Positions 42,817 to 51,003 of a DNA stretch of 64,000 nucleotides are shown here, piece after piece. Position 1 is the stretch's first letter. Each line of letters starts with the position of its first letter. Made by a program: the position numbers and the translations under genes. The notes beneath the pieces are model-generated. The model was given only the letters and a program-made list of their open reading frames with translations. It was not told the DNA's origin and did no database searches. The stretch is from Yinghuangia seranimata (GTDB taxonomy: Bacteria > Actinomycetota > Actinomycetes > Streptomycetales > Streptomycetaceae): contig NZ_JASAOI010000057.1 in NCBI RefSeq assembly GCF_029953285.1, positions 55,486-119,485 of the forward strand, in the 5' to 3' direction.

Positions 42817-44352
42817 ATGTCGACGCAACAGAGCACACGCGCGGCCCAGGCGACGCTACAAGTGGCGGATCAGCAGGTGGCGATGACCCTGGCCGGGATC
42901 GCGGCGACCGCTGCCACCCCGCGCCCGTCGGGAGAGTCGGTCGCCGAGCAGTGCACCCGGGTCATCCTCGGCGTCAACCAGCAGCTCGCCGACCCCGGCC
43001 TCGCCACCCAGGGCGACTGGAGCCTGCTGTGGGCCGCGCTGAGCGAGGACAACGCGAACATGGCCTACCTGGCCAGGTCCACCGACGGCTCCAACCAGTT
43101 CGCCGTGGTGCTGCGCGGCACGGTCGGCAACGTGACCGACCTGCTGGAGGACCTCGACGTCGGTACGGTCGTCCCGTTCACCGCCGTCGGCAAGCCGGCC
43201 GACCCGGTGTACGTGTCCAAGGGCGCGATGGAGGCGTTCAGCCAGGTCCTGGCCATGAGCGCGGCGGGCCTGACCCTGGTGGAGGCGCTGTCCGCCGCGC
43301 TCTCCGCGGCGCCGGCGAACCCGACGGTCCTCGTGATCGGCCACAGCCTCGGCGGCTGCCTGGCCACCATGGTCGCCCCGTACTTGCAGACGCTGACCTG
43401 GCCCGGCGCCACCGCACCGGTGTTCGGCCTCTACACCTTCGCCGCGCCCACCGCGGGCGGGCCGGACTTCGCGGCATACGTCACCGGCCCCGACCTGACC
43501 TGGGTCGTCAACGAACGCTACGTCAACTGCTACGACGTGGTGCCGCTGGCCTGGGAGAGCATCGACACGGCCAAGGGCTGGTACCCGGACAAGGGCCCGG
43601 CTGCCGACGTCGACACCAAGGCGGTCATCACCGCCCTCGCCTCCCTGCCCGGCCCCAACACGTACGTCCAGCCCGGCGCCTGCAGCCAACTGAACCCCGA
43701 TTACGACATCAACGACTCGAACCTGCAGAAGAAATCCCTGCAGGACTTCATGGGTCAGGCCGCGTATCAGCACGCCAACAACACCTACTTGGGCCTGCTC
43801 AACGCGCCGCTCCTGCCGATGGGCCCGCAGGTCGCCGGCATCACGCCCGACACCGGTGGGGCCGGCACCCAGGTGACCATCACCGGCACCGGCTTCGACG
43901 CCGGCGCCATGGTCGACTTCGGCCCGTTCGCGTGCACGGACGTCACCGTCGGCGAGGGCGGCACCACGATCACCGCCACCGCGCCCGAGGGGATCGGCGT
44001 GGCGGCGGTGCGGGTCACCACCTGCCTGGGCACCTCCCCGGCCGTGGCCACCGCCCAGTTCGCCTACGGCGGCCCGTCCCCGGTGCGGGTCACCGGCATC
44101 ACGCCGAACTCCGGCGCGGCAGGCACCCTGGTCACCATCACCGGCGTCAACTTCGGCTCCGACGCGAAGGTCTTCTTCGCCGGCGTACAGGCCCCCGGCC
44201 CGAACGTCTCCCCGCCGGACACGATCTCCGTCGACGCGCCCAAGGGCGTCACGGGCGTCGGCAAGCCGTCGACCGTCAACATCACGGTCGTGTCCAACGG
44301 CTATTCCTCCCCCGCCGGTCCCGCCGACGAGTACGCGTATCCGGAGCTGTGA
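42817..44352 (+). CDS. Lipase (class 3) with two IPT/TIG domains
   Basis: 511 aa, GAGGGAG before ATG. Residues about 40-310 are an alpha/beta hydrolase of the Lipase_3 type: VVLRGT (oxyanion side), IGHSLGG (nucleophile Ser177), FAAPTAGGPDFA, and a His in QHANN as candidate catalytic base. Two IPT/TIG Ig-like domains follow (about 330-412, starting PQVAGITPDTGGAGTQVTI, and 420-508). TIG domains usually bind surfaces or sugars outside the cell, yet there is no signal peptide, twin-arginine motif or anchor. It may be exported by a non-classical route or act inside the cell. A terminator hairpin follows. Confidence 0.8.
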   Translation: MSTQQSTRAAQATLQVADQQVAMTLAGIAATAATPRPSGESVAEQCTRVILGVNQQLADPGLATQGDWSLLWAALSEDNANMAYLARSTDGSNQFAVVLRGTVGNVTDLLEDLDVGTVVPFTAVGKPADPVYVSKGAMEAFSQVLAMSAAGLTLVEALSAALSAAPANPTVLVIGHSLGGCLATMVAPYLQTLTWPGATAPVFGLYTFAAPTAGGPDFAAYVTGPDLTWVVNERYVNCYDVVPLAWESIDTAKGWYPDKGPAADVDTKAVITALASLPGPNTYVQPGACSQLNPDYDINDSNLQKKSLQDFMGQAAYQHANNTYLGLLNAPLLPMGPQVAGITPDTGGAGTQVTITGTGFDAGAMVDFGPFACTDVTVGEGGTTITATAPEGIGVAAVRVTTCLGTSPAVATAQFAYGGPSPVRVTGITPNSGAAGTLVTITGVNFGSDAKVFFAGVQAPGPNVSPPDTISVDAPKGVTGVGKPSTVNITVVSNGYSSPAGPADEYAYPEL

Positions 44353-44368
44353 CCCTTAGGGGCGCGAA

Positions 44369-44396
44369 GTGCCCCCGCCCGACGGGGCGGGGGCAC
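44369..44396 (+). terminator. Terminator of the lipase gene
   Basis: GTGCCCCCGCCC (44369-44380), a GACG loop, then GGGCGGGGGCAC (44385-44396): 12-bp perfect stem, 17 nt past the lipase stop and before the convergent kinase. Confidence 0.8.
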
Positions 44397-44482
44397 GGTC
44401 ACCCGGCGGCGGCCACCGCGGCCGGCTGGTCGCCGAGAGTCGCCGTGGCGGTGCCGTCGCCTTGGCCGTCCCACCCACCGCA

Positions 44483-46711
44483 CTAGCGGGGCACACCCAG
44501 CGCGTCGATGCGTCCCGCGCGCAGGATCCAGGCGCCGGTCGGCAGGGCACCCGCGTACGGCTGCTGCGTCGTGCCTGACGCGCGCCACAGCGGTGCGCCG
44601 GTGTCGGCGCGCAGGGCGTACAGCCGGCCCTTGTCGCCGACCGCATAGACGACGCCGCCAGAGGTGAACGGGTGGAGCTGCTCCGGCTCCCCGTCGACGT
44701 GCGGGGCGGTGAACGTCCACGGCATGCGACGGGCCTTCAGGTCCAGCGTGTAGACGCGGCCTTCCTCGCTGCCGACGTGCGCGCGGGAGTCCGCCAGGAC
44801 GGGCCAGTCGGCGAGGTTGACCGATCCGTCGAGGGCCTGCCCGGCGTTGACGGCGAGGTTCCACTCGAGGTTGCCCGTGTCCGCGAAGCGGACGGTGATC
44901 ATGCCGTCCACCTCGGCGGTCACGACCCGGCCGTCGCCGGCGACGACGGCGTGCACCAGGCTCTGCGTGACCTGGCGCCAGAGCCGCTGCGCGTCGGCAA
45001 GTGCGACGCCGCAGACAACTCCCTCGGGAATTCCGGCGTCCGTAAGGGTGTTGCCGCTGAGCACCAGCGTCCCGCCGCTCACGGCGCCGAACCAGAGGCT
45101 GTAGCGCGGGAACTCCTGGCGGCCGCGGGCCTGTCCGGTGCGGGCGTCGAGGATGTGGACGACACTGTCGTGGAGCGCGGTCGCTTCTTCGCCGCGCCGG
45201 GCGACCACCCACAGGGTGTCGGGGCCGGCCAGGCCGACGGTCCCGTCGGGGGCGCCCGCGTCGAAGCTCCACGCCTCGGGGCGGGAGCCGTCCAGCGCCA
45301 GCGACCGCACCACGCCGTCTTTGCCGTAGGCGAACGCGGTGCCCTCGTGCGCTTCGAGCGAGACGACGTCCGGCCGCCGCCACACGACGCGCCCGCTCGC
45401 GGGGTCCAGCACGTACCAGACGCCGACCTTGTCGAGCGCCGTCACGAACTCACCGAACGGGATGCACAGGCCGACACCCGTGTCGAGCGCCGACTGCCAC
45501 ACCTGCGTCCCGTCCGGGGCGACGCGGAACAGGGCGCCGGTGGTGCTCGCCGCGACCAGCCCGGAGGGATGCGGGTACGCCGACTCGAAGACCTGGCCGG
45601 ATCGCGCGAAACTCCATGTCACCGACGGCTTTTGCCATTCGTCCCCGGCAAGGCGCTCCTCGAGGTACCAGGCGCCGGCCGCCCCGGGCAGCGCCAGCGC
45701 GGCGAGGCCGGTGAGAACGCGCCGCCGGGTCACGCGGTGACGCGCCTCGGCGGACAGGGTGTCGGCCTCGGCCTGGTGACGATCGATCAACTCGCGTACG
45801 GCGCCGGGCAGCCAGCCCTCGTCGTTGTGGACGCCGCTCTGCGTCCACACGGTGGCATCGTCGTCCTTCGGCGAAGCCCCAACGGTCGAGGGCAGATCCG
45901 CCGCGAGCAGCTCCGCCGCGTCGTCGAGCAGCGCCACGAGGCCTGCCGGCGTGGGGCGTTCCCCAGGGTCCTTGGCCAGGCACGCGTGAACAACCGGAAG
46001 CAACAACGGCGGCACCCCGCCGAGATCGGGGTCGTCGGACAGCGTCCGGGCCACCCTCGCCCCCGCCTCACCACCACCGAACGGGCCCGCGCCGCGCGCC
46101 GCGAACGCCACGGTCGCACCAAGTGCGAACACGTCGCTGGCCGGACCGGGCACGCCACGTATCTGCTCGGGAGCCATGTACCCCGGGGTGCCCAGTCCGT
46201 GCCCGGTCGCGGTGAGGGCCGTCGCCCCCTCGATGCGCGCGATCCCGAAGTCGATGACGCGCGGACCGGCCGCGGTGACCAGCACGTTGCGCGGGTTGAG
46301 GTCCCGGTGCACCAGGCCGGCGCCATGGATCGCGACGAGCGCCTCCGCGAGCCCGCGCGCCAGGACGAGCAGCGCGGGCAGTGGCAACGGGCCGCCGTGC
46401 GCGACCGCCTCCTGAAGCGCCGGCGCGGGGACGTACTCAGTCGCCAGCCAGGGACGTTCCGCATCGGGATCGGCGGCGACCAGCGCCGCCGTGAACGGCC
46501 CGCGCACCGTACGGGCGGCCAGCACCTCATGCTTGAACCGCCGCTGGTACGCGTCGTCCGCCTGGTGGCGGTCCAAGATCACCTTCACCGCCACGAGCCG
46601 CCCGCCGCGCCCCGCCGCGACATAGACCCGGCCCATGCCACCCTGCCCCAGGAGCCGCAGCACCCGGTAAGGCCCGATCTCGCGCGGGTCCTCCTTCCCC
46701 AACGCCTCCAC
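44483..46711 (-). CDS. Ser/Thr protein kinase with PQQ-like beta-propeller sensor
   Basis: 742 aa from GTG 46711. Kinase domain about 14-280: G-loop GQGGMG (22-27), Lys43 in VAVKVI, HRDLNPRN (His135, Asp137, Asn142), DFG (154-156) and APEQ. The usual Lys of HRDLKPxN is Asn139. A membrane helix (about 325-345, RRRVLTGLAALALPGAAGAW) leads to an extracytoplasmic PQQ-like repeat region (WRRPDVVSLEAHEGTAFAYG and similar), so it is a membrane sensor kinase of the PknD/AfsK type. It converges on the lipase gene; the target is unknown. Confidence 0.87.
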   Translation of the reverse strand: MEALGKEDPREIGPYRVLRLLGQGGMGRVYVAAGRGGRLVAVKVILDRHQADDAYQRRFKHEVLAARTVRGPFTAALVAADPDAERPWLATEYVPAPALQEAVAHGGPLPLPALLVLARGLAEALVAIHGAGLVHRDLNPRNVLVTAAGPRVIDFGIARIEGATALTATGHGLGTPGYMAPEQIRGVPGPASDVFALGATVAFAARGAGPFGGGEAGARVARTLSDDPDLGGVPPLLLPVVHACLAKDPGERPTPAGLVALLDDAAELLAADLPSTVGASPKDDDATVWTQSGVHNDEGWLPGAVRELIDRHQAEADTLSAEARHRVTRRRVLTGLAALALPGAAGAWYLEERLAGDEWQKPSVTWSFARSGQVFESAYPHPSGLVAASTTGALFRVAPDGTQVWQSALDTGVGLCIPFGEFVTALDKVGVWYVLDPASGRVVWRRPDVVSLEAHEGTAFAYGKDGVVRSLALDGSRPEAWSFDAGAPDGTVGLAGPDTLWVVARRGEEATALHDSVVHILDARTGQARGRQEFPRYSLWFGAVSGGTLVLSGNTLTDAGIPEGVVCGVALADAQRLWRQVTQSLVHAVVAGDGRVVTAEVDGMITVRFADTGNLEWNLAVNAGQALDGSVNLADWPVLADSRAHVGSEEGRVYTLDLKARRMPWTFTAPHVDGEPEQLHPFTSGGVVYAVGDKGRLYALRADTGAPLWRASGTTQQPYAGALPTGAWILRAGRIDALGVPR

Positions 46712-46972
46712 GCGGCCCGCCCCCTTCCCGGGCCCCGGCCGCGCAGCCCGCGTGTGGCACCCCCGGCGGCAGGCTAGTGCCGTACCGCCACCCGGCACCG
46801 GCGAACGCCCGAGATCGACCGCCCCAGCCCGAGTAGGCACAAGAACCCCCAAGCCTCACACATTGCGCACAGATAGTCACAACCTGCAACCCACCAGGGA
46901 GCTGCTCGCCAGCCCGGCCCAGCCGCAGGATCATGGATGTACAAGGACAAATCCATAGAAAGAGGAGGCGTC

Positions 46973-47416
46973 ATGTCCACCATCAAGGACAGCGTCGACA
47001 TCGACCGCCGTCCTGAGGACGTCTTCGCCTACGTCACCGACTGGTCGAACCTGCCCGAGTGGCAGGAGAGCGCCGTCGCCGTGCGCCCGATGAGCTCCGA
47101 GCCGCTGGGCCTGGGCTCCAAGGTGCAGGTGACCCGCCGGCTCGGGCACCGCGAGATGACCGCGACGATGCAGATGACCGAGCTCGACCCGCCCCGCTCC
47201 TGGCGCGCCGACGGCATCGACGGCCCGGTGCGCGGCCACGTGCACGGAACGATCGAACCACTGGGCGACGGCGATCGCTCACGCATGACGATGGAGCTCG
47301 ACTTCGAGTCGCACGGCCTCGGCAAGGTCATGGTGCCGCTCGTCGTCCGGCCGCACGTGAAGAAGGAGATGCCGCGCAACGACCGAAAGCTGAAGGAGCT
47401 GCTGGAAAAGCGGTGA
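46973..47416 (+). CDS. SRPBCC (START/polyketide cyclase-like) protein
   Basis: 147 aa from ATG 46973, preceded by AGAGGAGGC. SVDIDRRPEDVFAYVTDWSN and LPEWQESAVAV are the first strand and helices of the helix-grip SRPBCC fold, with a hydrophobic pocket for a small lipid-like ligand. Streptomycete members often accompany secondary metabolism, and the terpene synthase gene starts 297 bp downstream in the same direction, but co-transcription is not shown. The 47417-47712 gap shows no gene. Confidence 0.83.
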   Translation: MSTIKDSVDIDRRPEDVFAYVTDWSNLPEWQESAVAVRPMSSEPLGLGSKVQVTRRLGHREMTATMQMTELDPPRSWRADGIDGPVRGHVHGTIEPLGDGDRSRMTMELDFESHGLGKVMVPLVVRPHVKKEMPRNDRKLKELLEKR

Positions 47417-47712
47417 CCGCGCCCTGACGCCCCGCCCCCGCCGTGCCGCCGGAGCGCACGCTCAGACGGCCCTTCGGCACGACCAAGCCGCTCTCTGGCG
47501 GAAATACACCACGGCGTACGGTACTTAACCGCTCCCCCGCGTGGGTACTGACACTTCGTCCCCTCCTTCCCGCCCGAGCCGCCGTGAGCAGCGCCGCCCA
47601 GCGGAGCCGTGGACTGCCCGACTCCCGCCGGTTCTTCCGCCGCAGGACCTCGTCCGGTACGGCGCACCGCACTCGGCGCCCGCGCATGCGGGCCGCGGCC
47701 AAGGGGGTTGCT

Positions 47713-48789
47713 GTGCAGCAAGGCCTCGCCGACCCGGACCGCACGCACGCCGACGGGCGGGCCCGCGACGCGCTGCCCGAGGGGGTCTGGGCGCTACGCA
47801 CGCCGGTCTCCCCGTTCGCCGACCAGGCGAACGAGCACGTCGTGGCCTGGGCGCGCGGGCTCGGGCTGGTGTCCTCCGAGGCCGCCGAACACCGGCTCGC
47901 ATCAGTGCGGTTGGGCGACTTCGCGGCACACGTCTACCCCACCGCGGCGCTCGAGGACCTGCTGCTCGCCGCGGACTGGATCGCGTGGCTGGACGTCCTC
48001 GACGACCAGAACGACGACCGCCGAACGGCCTTGGACCCACAGGGCTTCGAGGACTTCCTGGCGCGCGTCGCCGAGGTGACGTCCACGGGTTCCTACGGCA
48101 CGGGCGCCGGGCCGATCGGTGAGGCTCTGCGCGATCTGTGGACCCGCACCCGGACCCGGGGCGGCGCCAGGCTGTGCCGCCGCCTCAGGCTGCACCTGCT
48201 GGACTACCTCGCCGGCAACCTGCGGCAGGCCGCCTATCGGGCGCTCGGGGACGTCTGCGACCTGGCCGAGTACGGGGCACTGCGCCGGGCCGCCGGCGGC
48301 ATCCTCGTGACGTTCGACCTCGTCGAGATCGCAGGCGGCGCCGAACTCCTCCCGCCCGTCTACTACAGCAGGACCTACCAACGCCTCCTGACGGCCGCGG
48401 GCGACGTCGTGTGCTGGACGAACGACGTCCTCACCCTCGAGAAGGAAACCGCCACGGGCGACCTCCTCAACCTGGTCACCGTCCTCCGCGCGGCGCACGG
48501 CGGTCGCCGAAGCGACGCCCTCGCGCGGGCGCAGGCCCTCATGGAAGGCCGGCTCGACGACTTCCTCCGGGCCGAACGGGACGTGCCGAACCTGTGTACG
48601 GCGCTCGCGCTGGACCCCGCTCAGCGGCAGTCCCTGACCGCGTGCGTCGACGTGCTCCGGGCCTGGATGCGCGGCCACGCCGCGTGGGGCCTCGCCACCA
48701 GCCGCTACGGCCGCCTGCCCGCCGACCCCGGCTACCTCGAGGAACTGATCCCCGAACCGGCCGACGCCGGACGCACGCCCGACCCGTGA
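47713..48789 (+). CDS. Class I terpene synthase
   Basis: 358 aa from GTG 47713, set by AAGGGGG five nt upstream; a longer open frame back to 47443 has no ribosome site and no family similarity. The metal motifs are complete: DDQNDD (97-102), NDVLTLEKE (237-245, NSE triad), the pyrophosphate-sensor Arg191/192 46 residues before the NSE motif, and W325...RY (331-332). It therefore cyclises a prenyl diphosphate, most likely farnesyl or geranyl type, via Mg2+. It heads an operon with an FAD monooxygenase (63 bp downstream) and a membrane protein. The product cannot be predicted; the length suits a mono- or sesquiterpene cyclase. Confidence 0.9.
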   Translation: MQQGLADPDRTHADGRARDALPEGVWALRTPVSPFADQANEHVVAWARGLGLVSSEAAEHRLASVRLGDFAAHVYPTAALEDLLLAADWIAWLDVLDDQNDDRRTALDPQGFEDFLARVAEVTSTGSYGTGAGPIGEALRDLWTRTRTRGGARLCRRLRLHLLDYLAGNLRQAAYRALGDVCDLAEYGALRRAAGGILVTFDLVEIAGGAELLPPVYYSRTYQRLLTAAGDVVCWTNDVLTLEKETATGDLLNLVTVLRAAHGGRRSDALARAQALMEGRLDDFLRAERDVPNLCTALALDPAQRQSLTACVDVLRAWMRGHAAWGLATSRYGRLPADPGYLEELIPEPADAGRTPDP

Positions 48790-48851
48790 CCGGCGTCGCC
48801 CGGTGCGGAGTCGGAGTGCGTGCTGGGACCCACCGACCGGAGGGGACGACC

Positions 48852-50222
48852 GTGCCGGACCGACAACACCCGCGCTTTCCCGGCCAAGCCCTGGTCATCG
48901 GCGCGGGCGTGGCCGGACTGACCGCGGCCCGAGTGCTGGCGGACCACTTCGAGCGCGTGCTGCTCGTGGAGGCCGGGGCGCTGCCGCCCGTCGCCGGACC
49001 GCGCGGCGGCGTCCCGCAGGCGCGGCACGTCCACGGCATGCTGGCGCGCGGCGCGAGCGCGCTGGAGTCGCTGTTCCCGGGCCTGCAGGCCGAGTTGGTC
49101 GCGGCGGGCGCGCCGCTGTTCGACCACGGACTGCTCGCCTCGACCACGGTGGCCGCCGGTCGCGTACCGCGCACACCAGGCGGCGTGCAGGCCCACGCCT
49201 TCTCGCGTGACCTCCTGGAGTGGGCGCTGCGCCGGCGGGTGGCCGAGCAGCCGCGCGTGAGCGTCCGCGACCGGTCCCCCGTCACCGGACTGTGCTGGGA
49301 CGCGGACGCGACCCGGGTCGTCGGCCTACGGCTCGCCGACGGCGAAGTGCTGGACGCCGCCTTGGTGGTGGACGCCTCCGGCCGCTTCACCAGGCTGCCT
49401 CAGTGGCTGACCGAGGCCGGGCTTCCGCGTCCGGAACAACGCATCGTGGACGCGGGGTTGGCGTACGCGACGATGGTCTTCGACGCCCCCGCCAGGGACT
49501 TCGAGGCGTTGCAGCACGTGAACAGCGCCCCCGACCGGCCACGTGGCACGTTCGTCGTGCACGTCGAGGGCGGTCGCTGGATCGTCACCGTGTTCGGCGC
49601 CGGCGGAGACCACCCGCCCACGGACGAACGCGGCTGGCTCACGTTCGCCGCGGACATCGGCAATCCCGACCTCGACGAGCTGCTCGCGTCCGCGACACCG
49701 CTGGACGGCGTCGGCGTCCACGCGTTCAAACGCACGGAGAACCGGCTGAACAGGTATGCGGCCATGAGGCGTTGGCCGCGGCGCCTGGTGGCGATCGGCG
49801 ACTCGGTCGCCGCGTTCGACCCGGTCTTCGGGCAGGGCATGACCGTCGCGGTGCTCCAGGCCCGGGCGTTGGGCGAGGCCCTGGCCCGGGCGGACGACCT
49901 CGACGCGGTCACCCGCCGCGTCCGGCGCCGTGCCGCGGCGATCACGCGGACACCCTGGCTGATGTCCGTCAGCGAGGACCTCGTGTGGCAGTACCACCGC
50001 GAACGGGGCACGCCGCCACTGTGGTTGCGCCCGGCCCTCTGGTACAAGCGGCGGTTGGTCCGGCTCGTGGTCGCCGACCCGGAGGTGTTCCGCACGTTCC
50101 TGGGCGTCTACCACATGGTCAGGTCCCCGACCGCGCTCGCGGCCCCGCGGACGCTGGCCAAGGTGCTCTTCAAGGCCGGCCGCTACGGGCCAGGCGGGAC
50201 CCGCCACGACGGCACGACGTAG
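48852..50222 (+). CDS. FAD-dependent monooxygenase/epoxidase
   Basis: 456 aa from GTG 48852 (GGAGGGG upstream). LVIGAGVAGLTAARVLADHF binds FAD; RLVAIGDSVAAFDPVFGQGM is the second FAD segment of the PHBH/squalene-epoxidase-like family, and TTVAAGRVPR with HGMLARG lies in the substrate region. It follows the terpene synthase by 62 bp and probably oxidises its product. A C-terminal extension of about 80 residues (DLVWQYHRERGTPPLWLRPA) is membrane-leaning. Alternatives: geranylgeranyl reductase-like or halogenase-like, but the Trp-x-Trp-x-x-Ile halogenase motif is absent. Confidence 0.82.
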   Translation: MPDRQHPRFPGQALVIGAGVAGLTAARVLADHFERVLLVEAGALPPVAGPRGGVPQARHVHGMLARGASALESLFPGLQAELVAAGAPLFDHGLLASTTVAAGRVPRTPGGVQAHAFSRDLLEWALRRRVAEQPRVSVRDRSPVTGLCWDADATRVVGLRLADGEVLDAALVVDASGRFTRLPQWLTEAGLPRPEQRIVDAGLAYATMVFDAPARDFEALQHVNSAPDRPRGTFVVHVEGGRWIVTVFGAGGDHPPTDERGWLTFAADIGNPDLDELLASATPLDGVGVHAFKRTENRLNRYAAMRRWPRRLVAIGDSVAAFDPVFGQGMTVAVLQARALGEALARADDLDAVTRRVRRRAAAITRTPWLMSVSEDLVWQYHRERGTPPLWLRPALWYKRRLVRLVVADPEVFRTFLGVYHMVRSPTALAAPRTLAKVLFKAGRYGPGGTRHDGTT

Positions 50223-50270
50223 AAGACGGACGGGCCAGATCCGAACACAGACGGAAGGCGGTCGTCGACC

Positions 50271-50972
50271 ATGTCGGAAACCCAGCAGATCCGCCTGGGC
50301 GCCTGGGCGGGGATAGCGAACCTGCTGCTCTCGCTGGCGGTCCTGCTCACCACCCGCGACTCCTGGAAGTTCTGGCCCGTCCGCGGCGACTCCGACGCGG
50401 AGTACGCGGCCTGGTTCCACCACAACTCGACCGGGGCGTCGGCCCAGACCTACTCCACGAACATCGGCGCGCTGCTGGGCCTTTGGTTCGCCTTCTCGCT
50501 GACCCGAGCGCTGCGCCTGCCCCGCGACTCCATCCTGGCCTTCACCATGCGGACCTGCGCCGCCGTCATCGTGGCCGGGATGATCGTCGTCAACGCGATG
50601 TTCAGCGTGACGAGCACCCCGCAGTTCATCGACAACCCCGCGTCCTGGCCCCTGCTCCGCGCCTTCACCGAGGCGTCCCTGCACACCTTCTACGGCCTGC
50701 TCGCGGTCTTCGCCTTCTTCCTCCTCGCGGCGGCCACGGCGATCCAACGCACCCGCGAACTACCGCCCTGGACCGCCTGGACCGCCGCCGCAGCCGGCCT
50801 GATCACCCTCGCCGCAGGCCCGATCGCCCTCATCCGCTCCGGATGGCTGGCACCACTCTCACTGCCCTCCGTCACCCCGTTCTTCCTCTTCTGGCTCTGG
50901 GTCGCGGCCGTCAGCCTGGCCATGCTGCGCCTGCCCCCACGCGACGCCCCGAAACCCGAGCACCGACCATAG
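50271..50972 (+). CDS. Integral membrane protein, third gene of terpene operon
   Basis: 233 aa with about six hydrophobic helices (11-28, 61-80, 91-110, 132-152, 160-182 and 195-215). I do not recognise the family; it has no transporter signature and a mainly extracellular loop around residues 30-58 (SWKFWPVRGDSDAEYAAWFH). It lies 48 bp after the FAD monooxygenase. Export of the terpenoid or membrane anchoring of the pathway are only guesses. Converges on the WD40 kinase gene. Confidence 0.72.
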   Translation: MSETQQIRLGAWAGIANLLLSLAVLLTTRDSWKFWPVRGDSDAEYAAWFHHNSTGASAQTYSTNIGALLGLWFAFSLTRALRLPRDSILAFTMRTCAAVIVAGMIVVNAMFSVTSTPQFIDNPASWPLLRAFTEASLHTFYGLLAVFAFFLLAAATAIQRTRELPPWTAWTAAAAGLITLAAGPIALIRSGWLAPLSLPSVTPFFLFWLWVAAVSLAMLRLPPRDAPKPEHRP

Positions 50973-51003
50973 AACACGGCGCAGCAAACGGGCTGGCGCG
51001 CCG

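Noticed and set aside
42540..42836. Minus-strand frame over the lipase promoter
   Set aside because: No ribosome site or motif, and it overlaps the lipase start.
47443..47712. Longer N-terminus for the terpene synthase
   Set aside because: No ribosome site at any upstream start; AAGGGGG directly precedes GTG 47713, and the length then fits the family.
48852..50222. Flavin-dependent halogenase
   Set aside because: The WxWxIP motif and the halogenase Lys were not seen; PHBH-type segments fit better.
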